64,000 nucleotides of DNA, taken from positions 20,050 to 84,049 of the forward strand of contig JAGNHB010000014.1 of NCBI GenBank assembly GCA_018001935.1, written 5' to 3'. The DNA is from Acidobacteriota bacterium. GTDB taxonomy: Bacteria > Acidobacteriota > JAAYUB01. A program made the translations under genes and the position numbers. This document shows positions 25,549 through 34,504 of this stretch, in pieces. The notes beneath the pieces were generated by a model. It saw only the letters and a program-made list of their open reading frames with translations. It was not told the origin of the DNA and searched no databases. The stretch's first letter is position 1. Each line of letters opens with the position of its first letter.

Positions 25549-27099
25549 ATGAAGAGAACCAGCCTGCTTTCCGCGGTGATCCTGCTCTGCCTGTCCGGGT
25601 CCGTGGCGGCCGCCCTTGACGCCTGGTGCCCCCACGTCACCGCCGCGGGAGGGTGGAAGACGGGAATTTCCCTCTTCAACCCGGGAAACGCAGCCGTGGA
25701 TGTTTCAGTGGCGCGGTACGGCACGGACGGCAGCCCGAGCGGGGCCCCGATCACCCTGAGCGCCGCCCCCCGGTCCTGGACCGCCGTGACCCCCGCCGAC
25801 CTGGCCTTTGAAGGGACCGCGCACCTGAGCGCCCCGTCCGACCTGGAAGTCAAGCTCTCCTACCAGCAGGGAAGCACGGAGGACGTCTGCGAGTTCTTCC
25901 TGACGGGAGAAGCGGTGCGCAGTTGGGTCCTGCCCAACACGGTGCGGTCCTGGATGGCTTACACCGGCATCGCCCTGATGAACCCGCTTTCATCGCCGGT
26001 CGCGGTGACCCTGGAGGCCTGGCTCAACGGTAGCCTGGTGGCCACCAACACCGTCGTGGTGAGCGGCGGGCAGCAGTACATCCGGCTCAGCAACGAAATC
26101 TGGCCGGGCCTGTCTTATGACGGGCTGGACACCGTTCAGATCTATGCCGCCGTCCCGATCCCCGCTCCCCTCGATATCACGGGGAACGTGGCCGGCGACC
26201 GTCACCTCTTTTTCAGCGCCCGCAACGTGAGGACGCCTGGTGAACTAGAGGAAACCGACCCCATCTTGGGGAACCTGGTCTACGTCCCGTCGGGGAAGTT
26301 CACCCAGGGTTCGCCGGTGTCGGAAGCCTGCCGAAACGCCTCGGTCGAGGTCCAATTCCCTCACACGCTGACGAAGCGCCTCGCCGTGATGGAAACGGAG
26401 GTGACCCGGCAGATGTGGGCGGACTTGAAAGCGGTCCAGCCGACCCTTCCGGCCGACATGACGGACACGGCCATCAGTCCCGGGATGACTTGCCCCGTTC
26501 AGAAGATCCAATGGTACGAGGCCGTGCTGTTCGCCAACCTCCTCTCGGTTCAGAGAGGGCTGATCCAGTGCTACTACGTGGATGCGGCGTTCACCGACCC
26601 CATCACGGCACTCAACCATACCGGTCCGGTGTACTGCAACTGGGAAGCCGGTGGTTTTCGGTTGCCCACCGAGGGGGAGTGGGAGTACATCTGCCGGGCG
26701 GGGACGACCACCGCCTTCTGGGTCACCGAGCCGCTTTACGGGACCACGACCTGCAGCACCTGCTCGCCTTCCCCGGCCTTGACCGCGTTCAACCTGTCGG
26801 CGTGGTGGTGCGCGAACAGTACGAACCAGACGCAGCCGGTCGGCCATTTGAATGCAAATCCATGGAACCTGCGGGAGGTCCATGGCAACGTCTGGGAATG
26901 GTGCTGGGACCGGTTCGCCAATGATTATCCCGCCGGCGCCCAGACCGATTACCGGGGTCCCGACACGGGAACGGCCCGCGTGGTTCGGGGTGGCGCCTGG
27001 AATTCGGACGCGACCTCCTGCCGGTCGGCGGGTCGGGGTTTGATCACCCCGCTCGGCCGGGAGAACTACTGCGGCTTCCGCCTCGTTCGGAAAGACTGA
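25549..27099 (+). CDS. Secreted protein: two beta repeats plus an FGE-sulfatase-like domain
   Basis: 516 residues with a signal peptide (LLSAVILLCLSGSVAAA). Residues about 23-230 hold two copies of a beta domain with the signature TGI-L-NP and a YD/LNGS turn; four related copies occur in the protein at 55640-58111. Residues about 240-516 are a formylglycine-generating-enzyme-like (C-type-lectin-fold) domain, with VYVPSGKFTQGS, METEVTRQMW, FRLPTEGEWEYICRAGT and NVWEWCWD. The active-site Cys pair of true FGE is not in the final RGGAWN segment, so sulfatase activation is unlikely. It is more likely a binding or structural module. AAGGAG precedes the ATG. Confidence 0.85.
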   Translation: MKRTSLLSAVILLCLSGSVAAALDAWCPHVTAAGGWKTGISLFNPGNAAVDVSVARYGTDGSPSGAPITLSAAPRSWTAVTPADLAFEGTAHLSAPSDLEVKLSYQQGSTEDVCEFFLTGEAVRSWVLPNTVRSWMAYTGIALMNPLSSPVAVTLEAWLNGSLVATNTVVVSGGQQYIRLSNEIWPGLSYDGLDTVQIYAAVPIPAPLDITGNVAGDRHLFFSARNVRTPGELEETDPILGNLVYVPSGKFTQGSPVSEACRNASVEVQFPHTLTKRLAVMETEVTRQMWADLKAVQPTLPADMTDTAISPGMTCPVQKIQWYEAVLFANLLSVQRGLIQCYYVDAAFTDPITALNHTGPVYCNWEAGGFRLPTEGEWEYICRAGTTTAFWVTEPLYGTTTCSTCSPSPALTAFNLSAWWCANSTNQTQPVGHLNANPWNLREVHGNVWEWCWDRFANDYPAGAQTDYRGPDTGTARVVRGGAWNSDATSCRSAGRGLITPLGRENYCGFRLVRKD

Positions 27100-27116
27100 A
27101 AAGGATAGGCCGCCGG

Positions 27117-29801
27117 TCACTCCCGGGGGATTCGCAGGTCCAGCACTTCCCTCACCTTGTTGACGAGCGCGTGGACGGTGAAGGGCTTCTGGAGGAATTG
27201 GACCCCCGGCTCCAGCACGCCGTGCCGGGCGATGGTGTCGGCAGGATGCCCGGAGATGAAGAGGGTGCGGATCCCCGGCCGGAGGGCCGCCACTTTCCGG
27301 CTCAGGGCCTTCCCGTTGATTCCCGGCATCACCACGTCCGTGACGAGCAGGTGGGCCGGCCCGTCGTGACGGTGAAGGAGGTCCAGGGCCTCCCGGGGGG
27401 ACCGCGCCGCCAGGACGGCGTACCCGTACTTCCGCAGGGCGGCCTCGGCGAGGTCGAGGATCTCCTCGTCGTCCTCCACCAGCAGGACGGTTTCCGTGCC
27501 CCGGGCCGGCTTGCGCTCCACGTCTGTGGCCGGCTTCCGGACCGGGGCAGTCCGGACCCGCGGCAGGTGGATGCTGAAGACGGTGCCGCGCCCGGGTTCG
27601 CTCCGCACGCTGATCACCCCGTTGTTCTGGCGCACGATGCCGTAGACGGTGGCCAGCCCGAGGCCGGTCCCCTGGCCCAGCTCCTTGGTGGTGAAGAAAG
27701 GCTCGAAGAGGCGGGAAAGGACGTCGGGGCCCATGCCGCAGCCGTTGTCGGCCACCTCCAGGAGGACGTACTCCCCGGGGGAGGCGTCCGGGTATGCTTC
27801 ACAGTACGCCGGGTCCAGGACGGCGTTCGCGGTGGCGATGGTCACCCGTCCGGCCCCCCCGACGGCGTCCCGGGCGTTGACGGCCAGGTTGGCCAGGACC
27901 TGGTCGACCTGGACGGGGTCCACTTCCACCGGCCAGAGGGCGGCCCCCGGTTTCCACTCCAGTTCAATGCCCTCGCCGATGAGCCGCCGGAGCATCCTGA
28001 GCATCCCCGCCAGGGTCTCGTTCAGGTCCAGGACCACGGGGTTCACCGTCTGCTTCCGGGCGAAGGCCAGCAGTTGGCGGGTCAGTTCCGCGGACCGGGC
28101 GGCCGCCTGGCGGATCACCTGCAGGTTCTCGTGCAGGCCTGACCCCGGCTCGGCCGAAGACAGGGCCATGTCCGCGTATCCCGAGATGAGCTGGAGGCTG
28201 TTGTTGAAGTCGTGGGCCACGCCGCCCGCCAGTCTGCCGATGGACTCCATCTTCTGGGACTGGAGGAGTTGCTCCTCCAGGGCCCGCTGTTCCGTGATGT
28301 CCCGCGCGGTGGACAACCCACCGGCCACGTTTCCCCGGTCGTCCTTGAGGACCCTGCACCACCACGCGAGCAGCCGTTTGCGACCGTCCCGACGCCGCTG
28401 CCAGCTCTCGAGGTAGATCACGTCCTCCCGGCCGTCGAAGATGGGTTGGACGAGACGGTAGGTGTCCTGGTCCCCCTCGAAATAGAACCGGGCCTCCCTG
28501 CCCACGACGTCGTCGCCGAAAAAGGCCAGGCCGGCCTGGTTGGCCCAGGTGTACACCTTGTGGGTGTCCACTTCCATGAGGATGTCCGGGATGGCCGAGA
28601 GCATGGCTTCCTGCCGGCTGGAGAGAGCGCGCAGGGCATCCTCCGCCCGCCTGCGCTCGGTGATGTCGCGGGTGGAAACCTGGATCTCCGTTACCTCCCC
28701 CGAGGCCGGGTCGCTGATGGACCGGCTGGCGGCCTCCACCCAGGTGCAGGTCCCGTCCTTGCGAAGGAACCGGAAAACGTTGAGGTCGGCTTTCGGGGAC
28801 TCGACGGCCCGGACCCGTGAGAGCTCGATGCGGGGCTGGTCGTCCGGGTGGATGATATCGAAGGCTGAGCGGCCCACCAGGTCCTCCGGTTCATAGCCGA
28901 ACAATCGCCGGCTGGCCGGCGAGACGTAGCGGAACGACCCGTCCGGGCTGTGCCGGGTGATCATGTCCACCGAGTTCTCGGCCAGGAGGCGGAATTGTCG
29001 CTCGCTTTCGCGGAGGGCTTCCTCGGTCCGCTTTCGCTCGGTGATGTCGATCTGGATGCCGTCCCAGCAGGTCGAGCCGTCCTCCATCCGCCGAGGGGTG
29101 GAGGCGAAGCCGAACCAGCGGACTTCACCGGAGAGAAGTCGGATGCGGGCCTCCGTGGCGAAGGGAACGAAGGCGTGATAGGCGGCCTCCTCCTCCTGGT
29201 GGACCCGGGAGGCGTCCTCCGCCAGGACCCTCCCGTAGATGCGGAGCGGGTCCGCCATCGCCTCCTCGGGGGTGCAGCCGAAAAAGCGCCGGACCGCTTC
29301 GCTGACGTAGGAGAACCGCCGCCCGCCGTCCGGGGTGCGGATGATCTGGTACAGCATGGCGTTGGGCAGGTTGCTTCCGAGGGAGCGCACGAGGGCTTCG
29401 CGCTCTCGCAGCGTCTTCTCGGTTTCCTTGCGTCGGGTGATGTCCTCCGCGATGGAGAGGTGGAGCCGTTTTCGAAGGCCGGGCCGGCGGAGGGGCGAGA
29501 CCGTCAGGTTCACCCAGACCGTGTGGCCCTGCTTGTGGACGTATCGTTTCTCGAGGGTGAACTCCTCGATCCGCCCGTCTGCGAAGCGCTGTTTGAGGTC
29601 GAGGTCCACCCCGAGGTCGTCGGGGTGGGTGATGGTCACCCAGGTAGTGGCCTCGAGTTCCTCCCGCGTGTACCCCACCAGGTCGCAGTAGCGCTGGTTG
29701 ACCCGGACGAACCGCCCCGTCGCGGATTCGATCAGCGCGACGCCCACCACCGCCTGCTCGAAGCCGAGGGAGAATTCCGGCGGCAGGTCTTCGTGCTTCA
29801 T
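27117..29801 (-). CDS. Multi-PAS hybrid histidine kinase with C-terminal receiver
   Basis: 894 residues, no membrane segment. Four PAS/PAC units fill residues 1-510. The HisKA-type H-box is GGVAHDFNN, His near 529. The ATPase follows with NARDAVG, DNGCGMG, LFEPFFTTKELG and GTGLGLATVYGIV. The receiver occupies about 775-890 with LLVEDDEE, VTDVVMPG and LQKPF. The N-box HDFNN places it in the group that often lacks an adjacent regulator gene. Input signals may be ligands, redox or light; no cofactor-binding Cys is visible. Its ATG overlaps the stop of a 33-codon frame. Confidence 0.95.
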   Translation of the reverse strand: MKHEDLPPEFSLGFEQAVVGVALIESATGRFVRVNQRYCDLVGYTREELEATTWVTITHPDDLGVDLDLKQRFADGRIEEFTLEKRYVHKQGHTVWVNLTVSPLRRPGLRKRLHLSIAEDITRRKETEKTLREREALVRSLGSNLPNAMLYQIIRTPDGGRRFSYVSEAVRRFFGCTPEEAMADPLRIYGRVLAEDASRVHQEEEAAYHAFVPFATEARIRLLSGEVRWFGFASTPRRMEDGSTCWDGIQIDITERKRTEEALRESERQFRLLAENSVDMITRHSPDGSFRYVSPASRRLFGYEPEDLVGRSAFDIIHPDDQPRIELSRVRAVESPKADLNVFRFLRKDGTCTWVEAASRSISDPASGEVTEIQVSTRDITERRRAEDALRALSSRQEAMLSAIPDILMEVDTHKVYTWANQAGLAFFGDDVVGREARFYFEGDQDTYRLVQPIFDGREDVIYLESWQRRRDGRKRLLAWWCRVLKDDRGNVAGGLSTARDITEQRALEEQLLQSQKMESIGRLAGGVAHDFNNSLQLISGYADMALSSAEPGSGLHENLQVIRQAAARSAELTRQLLAFARKQTVNPVVLDLNETLAGMLRMLRRLIGEGIELEWKPGAALWPVEVDPVQVDQVLANLAVNARDAVGGAGRVTIATANAVLDPAYCEAYPDASPGEYVLLEVADNGCGMGPDVLSRLFEPFFTTKELGQGTGLGLATVYGIVRQNNGVISVRSEPGRGTVFSIHLPRVRTAPVRKPATDVERKPARGTETVLLVEDDEEILDLAEAALRKYGYAVLAARSPREALDLLHRHDGPAHLLVTDVVMPGINGKALSRKVAALRPGIRTLFISGHPADTIARHGVLEPGVQFLQKPFTVHALVNKVREVLDLRIPRE

Positions 29802-29899
29802 GCTCGCATCTCCTCAAGGGCGAGCCGCTCCGTAGCGCTCCGGCCAATCCCCGCCGTCGTTCCCGTGACGATCACGTGCTTTTCGATGAACCGTTTCAT
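29798..29899 (-). CDS. 33-residue SDR-like leader ORF
   Basis: The frame starts at ATG 29899 behind AAGGAGT and ends with a TGA overlapping the histidine-kinase ATG (ATGA). The peptide contains VIVTGTTAGIGRS, the TGxxxGxG dinucleotide motif of short-chain dehydrogenases, and nothing after the first helix. It is therefore either the truncated start of a lost SDR gene or a leader that couples translation to the kinase. A TATAGT box lies at 29951-29946 on this strand. Confidence 0.5.
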   Translation of the reverse strand: MKRFIEKHVIVTGTTAGIGRSATERLALEEMRA

Positions 29900-30034
29900 G
29901 GCGGACTCCTTCAAATCCTCTACAGCCCCCTGGCCGTGTGACCCCACTATACCACGGGTCGGGCCGCCCCGTTCCCCGGGGCGGGCACGAGCGGGCGGGG
30001 TGATGAAATATCTCAACCCGGCGTTTCGGGGTGG

Positions 30035-30040
30035 TATAAT
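30035..30040 (+). promoter_or_regulatory. Consensus -10 box before the sensor-NTPase gene
   Basis: A perfect TATAAT, 37 bp before the ATG at 30078. No convincing -35 is present at the usual distance, so it may need an activator or another sigma factor. Confidence 0.5.
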
Positions 30041-30077
30041 GCCTTCACCCGTCGGAATGTGGAACGGGGTCGAACGG

Positions 30078-32519
30078 ATGAAGACACGACTCGCGACCTT
30101 CATGCTCTGGATGCTTGCAGGCTTCGGCCCGGTCCTGCCGACTGTTCCCCCGAGCCCGCCGACACCCGTCTCGCCGGAGGCGGCGCCCGCGCCCGAGCGG
30201 CCGCTTCCCCTCCGGATCGGCGTCCTGGGCCCCCTCTCGGGCAGCAACGAGCCCGGCGGGCGGGGGCAGCTCAACGCCGTGGTCCTCGCGGTCGAGGAGG
30301 CCAATGCCGACGGCGGGGTCAACGGGCGCCCCCTGGAAGTGCTCGAGGCGGACGACGCCGGCCTTCCGGACCTCTCCCGAGAAGGGGTCCGCCGGTTGCT
30401 GGACCAGGGCTGCGTGGCCATCCTCGGGGCGATCAACAGTTCGTGCACCCGCGCCGCCATGGCGGAGTGCGCCGAGCGGAAAGTACCCATCCTCACGTCC
30501 AGTTCCACCGCGAGCCGGCTGACGTCCGTCGGAAACAAGTGGGTCTTCCGGTGCATCGAGTCCGACAGCAGCCGCATGTTCCAGATCGCCAAGTACCTGG
30601 TGGAGGACCAGGGGATCGGCCGGATCGGCATCCTCTACGAGAAGGACGAGTTCGGTCAGGGGCTGCGGGACGACCTCGTCTCGAACCTCCGGGCGTTCAA
30701 GCGGGAACTGGCCTACATGGGGAGTTTCCACCGGGACCAGTCGGATTTTTCCCCCCTGCTGGAAGCGGCGGGCGAGAAAGGCGTCGAAGCGCTGGGGCTC
30801 TGCGGCATCACGCCGGACAACATCCGGATCGCCCACCAGGTCAAGGCCATGGGGTTGGACGTCCGCCTCTTCGCGCCGGACGTGAACGAGCGCTACCTGG
30901 CCACCGGCGGGGAGGGCGTCGAGGACCTGGTGGCCACCGACACCTTCTACACCTCCCAGGAGAAACGGGACCTGAAGGACTTTCTCCTCAAATACCGCAC
31001 CCGCTTCGGGCGGGAGGCCGGGCCCCATGCGGGGCGGGCCTACGACGCCGCCCGCATCCTCGTCGCCGCGCTCCGGCGTGCCGACCCTCCCGGGGGGGAG
31101 ACCCTGAGGGAGGCCCTGCTGGCCACCGAGAACTTTCCCGGCCTGACCGGGGACTTCAATTTCAAACCCAACGGCGACGTCATCAAGAAGGCGGCCATCG
31201 TCGCCATCCACGGCGGGAAGTTCATTCCCGTCTCGGACCTGGCCTTCCAGAGCCGCCAGCGGTCCCTCCTGGTGATCCTGATCCCCGTCCTGCTGACGGC
31301 CTTCGGCCTGGTCCTGTGGACGGTGGCCCGCGTCCGGAAGACGGTGCGGGAGAAGTTGCGCCGGCGGTCCATGGCGGAGTTCCGGCCGATCCGCACCAAC
31401 CCGTACATCGTGGGCAACCCGGTCCGGGAGAAGGCGATGTTTTTCGGGCGGGAGGACGACTTCCAGTTCATCCGGAAAAACCTGGAACGGCGGGACAGCG
31501 GCGCCTGCATCGTCCTGTGCGGGGAGCGGCGGAGCGGCAAGACCTCGATCCTCTACCAGGTCCTCAACGGGCGCCTGGGGGAGCAATTCGTCCCCGTGCT
31601 CATCGACCTGCAGCTCTACGGGAACGTCTCCGACGACATCGACTTCTACGGCCGCATGGCCACGGAGATCGAGGAGAGCCTGCGGAAGCGGGGGATCGTC
31701 ATCCAACCGTCCGGGGACGTGGGAGGGCGGCTTCGCCTGGAGTTCATCCTGAACGCGCTCACCGGCCTGGGCGGGGAGCGGAAGTACCTGCTGCTCTTCG
31801 ACGAGTACGAGATCCTGGAGACCCTCATCGAGAACGATGCGCTTCACCGCGCCACCATCGACTACCTGAGCGGGGTCCTGGAGAAATACCCTTCCTTCAG
31901 TTACGTGCTCACCGGTTCGACCCGGCTCGAGGACCGCCGGACCCCCTACTGGCGGCACCTGATCGGGAAGAGCCTCTGCCGGAAGATCAGCTTCCTCACC
32001 CGCGCGGACACGCTCCGGCTCATCCAGGAGCCCCTCAGGGGACTGGTGTTTTACGAGGAAGGCGTCCCCGAGCGCATCTGGCGGTTGACGGCGGGGCAGC
32101 CGTTCTACACCCAGGCCGTCTGCATGAACGTGGTGGACCACCTCAACGAGATTTCACGCAACCTGGTGGGCGTGGCCGAACTCGCCGCGGTGACGGACCA
32201 GATCCTGGAGAACCCGCTCCCCCAGATGCTCTACTTCTGGGAGAGCTTCGAGTACCCGGAAAAGCTGGTGCTCTCCCTGCTGGCCGAGGCCCTCAAGGAC
32301 GAGGGGGACTGGGTGGACGTCCCGGCCCTCCAGGCCCACGCCGAATCCATCGAGTTCTCCGAACCGCTGGACGTGGAAGGTACGAACAAGGCGCTGGAAA
32401 GTCTTTTCGCGAGGGAGATGCTCAACCGGGGGGGCGAAGGGTTCCAGTTCCGGATGGACCTGTTCCGCCCCTGGATCCAGCGGGACCACTCGCCGTGGCA
32501 GGTGCTCAGCGAGGGGTAG
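30078..32519 (+). CDS. Periplasmic type 1 binding protein fused by one TM helix to a P-loop NTPase
   Basis: 813 residues. An export segment (MLWMLAGFGPVLPT) is followed by a Pro-rich linker and a complete LivJ/ANF-type binding domain (about 45-390), beginning RIGVLGPLSGSNEPGG with the clefts AILGAINSSCTRAA and GRIGILYEKDEFG. A membrane helix (LLVILIPVLLTAFGLVLW, about 396-416) and basic stop-transfer lead to a cytoplasmic NTPase. That begins NPYIVGNPVREKAMFFGRE, has Walker A GERRSGKTS near 482, Walker B LLLFDEYE near 571 and sensor VLTGSTR. The C-terminal 200 residues look like winged-helix/helical STAND-type. ABC permease genes are absent, so the binding domain is more likely a sensor than a transporter part. 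Confidence 0.88.
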   Translation: MKTRLATFMLWMLAGFGPVLPTVPPSPPTPVSPEAAPAPERPLPLRIGVLGPLSGSNEPGGRGQLNAVVLAVEEANADGGVNGRPLEVLEADDAGLPDLSREGVRRLLDQGCVAILGAINSSCTRAAMAECAERKVPILTSSSTASRLTSVGNKWVFRCIESDSSRMFQIAKYLVEDQGIGRIGILYEKDEFGQGLRDDLVSNLRAFKRELAYMGSFHRDQSDFSPLLEAAGEKGVEALGLCGITPDNIRIAHQVKAMGLDVRLFAPDVNERYLATGGEGVEDLVATDTFYTSQEKRDLKDFLLKYRTRFGREAGPHAGRAYDAARILVAALRRADPPGGETLREALLATENFPGLTGDFNFKPNGDVIKKAAIVAIHGGKFIPVSDLAFQSRQRSLLVILIPVLLTAFGLVLWTVARVRKTVREKLRRRSMAEFRPIRTNPYIVGNPVREKAMFFGREDDFQFIRKNLERRDSGACIVLCGERRSGKTSILYQVLNGRLGEQFVPVLIDLQLYGNVSDDIDFYGRMATEIEESLRKRGIVIQPSGDVGGRLRLEFILNALTGLGGERKYLLLFDEYEILETLIENDALHRATIDYLSGVLEKYPSFSYVLTGSTRLEDRRTPYWRHLIGKSLCRKISFLTRADTLRLIQEPLRGLVFYEEGVPERIWRLTAGQPFYTQAVCMNVVDHLNEISRNLVGVAELAAVTDQILENPLPQMLYFWESFEYPEKLVLSLLAEALKDEGDWVDVPALQAHAESIEFSEPLDVEGTNKALESLFAREMLNRGGEGFQFRMDLFRPWIQRDHSPWQVLSEG

Positions 32520-32569
32520 CGGCATCCCGGGGCCCGGGCCCCACGACAATCACGGAGCGGAGGGAGGGC

Positions 32570-34504
32570 ATGGTCAAGAACCCTTACCTGGAGCGGGCGG
32601 CGATCCGGGACATCCACCACTTCTTCGGGCGCCGGCGCGAGGTGTCGCGGATCTTTTCCCGCATCGGCGCCGCCCGGCCGCAGTCGGTGTCGGTGGTGGG
32701 CGAACGGAGGATGGGGAAGTCCTCGCTCCTCAACTACGTGGCATCGCCGGAGATCCGGGCGAAGTCCCTGGAGGACGAGAACCGCTACGCCTTCGTCAAG
32801 ATGGATTTCCAGGAGCGGAAGAACATCGCCCTCCAGGAGTTTTTCCGGGAGTTCATCCTGCTCGTCATGGAGGCCGGGGACTTCTCCGCCACGATCCCCC
32901 CCGACTTCGACGGGGTCCGCAACGCCGTGGCGTCCCTGCAGAAGAAGGGCCGCAAACTCATCGTCCTCTTCGACGAGTTCGACATCGTCACCTCCAACCC
33001 CGCCTTCGGGGAGGACTTCTTCTCCTTCTTCCGCTCCATGGCCAACAATTACGACCTGGCGTACATCACCAGCTCCCGGCGCGACCTCCAGGAACTCTGC
33101 CACACCACCCGGGTGGCGGACTCGCCCTTCTTCAACATCTTCAGCACCATCAACCTCGGCGTCTTCAGCCGGGAGGAGGCCGTGCAGCTGATTGCGCTCC
33201 CCTCGGCCGAGGCCGGCGTCCCCCTCGAGGGCCACGCCGAGCTGATCCTCCGCACGGCCGGCCTCTTCCCGTTCTTCCTCCAGATCGCCTGCTGCGCGCT
33301 GTTCGAAACCCTGACCACCGAGGGCTGCATGAACGAGGCCCTCTTCGCCGACGCATTCCGGGAGGAAGTGAACCCCCACTACAACTACCTGTGGGAACAG
33401 TTCTCCAACGACGAGCGCAAGGTCCTGGCCACCGTCCGCCGGGGCGAGAAGATCCCTCCCAACGCCATGTACCTTCTGAAGAAACTTGAACGGGAGGGGT
33501 ACGTGCGTACCGAGGGGGGAAAGATGACGCTCTTCTCCACCTCCTTCGCCGCCTTCACCGAGGAGAAGGAGATGGAACACACGGTCGTCCTGGAGGACAC
33601 CGTTCACATCAACCGCACCGAGGACGACAACACCCGGGTGTTCCTCAGCGTCACCGACACGGGGAGCCTTCAGCGGCTGGGGAACTTCGAGATCCTCGGA
33701 AAGCTGGGCGAAGGGGGGATGGGCACGGTGTTCAAGGCCGAGGACACCCAGCTCAAGCGAACCGTCGCCATCAAGGTCCTGACCCTCCAGGTGGGCGCGG
33801 ACTCGGTGCTGCGAAAGCGCTTCATCCGGGAGGCGCAGGCCGCCTCCGCCCTCAACCACCCCAACATCTGCACCATCTTCCAGGTCGGGCACCAGGAAGG
33901 CATCGAGTTCATCGTCATGGAGTTCGTCCAGGGACGGACCCTCAAGGAGATGATCCGGGAACGCGTCTTCTCCGCCGTGGACACCGCCCGCATCGGCATC
34001 CAGGTGGCCGACGCCCTCGACGCCGCCCACGCCCTCAAGCTGGTCCACCGGGACATCAAGCCCGCCAACATCATGGTGACCTTCCAGGGGCGGGTCAAGA
34101 TCCTCGATTTCGGCCTGGTCAAGGACCTCGGCACCGGTCCCATCCGCAAGTCCGGCGAGACGGGCCTGACGGAACAGGGCGCCATTCTCGGCACCGTGAA
34201 CTACATGTCGCCGGAACAACTCAAGGGCGAGCCCGTCGACCATCGAACCGACATCTTCTCGCTGGGGATGGTGCTCTACGAGATGTCCACGGGGCAGCAA
34301 CCCTTCGCCGGGGACAACTACATCAGCGTGATGCACGCGATCCTCTACCAGGCGCCGAGGCCCTTCCCGCCCGGTTTCCCGGAGGAACTGCGCATCCCCA
34401 TCCTGATGTCCCTGGAGAAGGACCCGAGCGATCGCCCCTCCAGCATCGCTCACCTTCGGAAGGAACTCCACACCTATCTTCGGATGGTCTCCCCGGAACC
34501 CTGA
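32570..34504 (+). CDS. P-loop NTPase fused to a Hanks-type Ser/Thr kinase
   Basis: 644 residues, no membrane segment. The N-terminal NTPase (about 1-330) begins NPYLERAAIRDIHHFFGRR, has Walker A GERRMGKSS at 44-52, Walker B VLFDEFD near 131 and sensor ITSSRRD. It has the same NPY...FFGR start and arrangement as the NTPase of the upstream gene. A winged-helix-like segment with MYLLKKLEREGYVRT follows. The kinase domain (about 370-640) is complete: GEGGMGTVFKAED, AIKVL lysine, HRDIKPANIM, LDFGLVKD and YMSPEQLKG. It ends soon after the kinase fold. GGAGGGAGG precedes the ATG, 50 bp after the sensor gene. Confidence 0.9.
   Translation: MVKNPYLERAAIRDIHHFFGRRREVSRIFSRIGAARPQSVSVVGERRMGKSSLLNYVASPEIRAKSLEDENRYAFVKMDFQERKNIALQEFFREFILLVMEAGDFSATIPPDFDGVRNAVASLQKKGRKLIVLFDEFDIVTSNPAFGEDFFSFFRSMANNYDLAYITSSRRDLQELCHTTRVADSPFFNIFSTINLGVFSREEAVQLIALPSAEAGVPLEGHAELILRTAGLFPFFLQIACCALFETLTTEGCMNEALFADAFREEVNPHYNYLWEQFSNDERKVLATVRRGEKIPPNAMYLLKKLEREGYVRTEGGKMTLFSTSFAAFTEEKEMEHTVVLEDTVHINRTEDDNTRVFLSVTDTGSLQRLGNFEILGKLGEGGMGTVFKAEDTQLKRTVAIKVLTLQVGADSVLRKRFIREAQAASALNHPNICTIFQVGHQEGIEFIVMEFVQGRTLKEMIRERVFSAVDTARIGIQVADALDAAHALKLVHRDIKPANIMVTFQGRVKILDFGLVKDLGTGPIRKSGETGLTEQGAILGTVNYMSPEQLKGEPVDHRTDIFSLGMVLYEMSTGQQPFAGDNYISVMHAILYQAPRPFPPGFPEELRIPILMSLEKDPSDRPSSIAHLRKELHTYLRMVSPEP

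Noticed and set aside
28950-30060. Plus-strand extension of the sensor-NTPase frame over 1.1 kb upstream
   Set aside because: It is antisense to the histidine kinase. The signal peptide at ATG 30078 and the -10 box at 30035 fix a later start.
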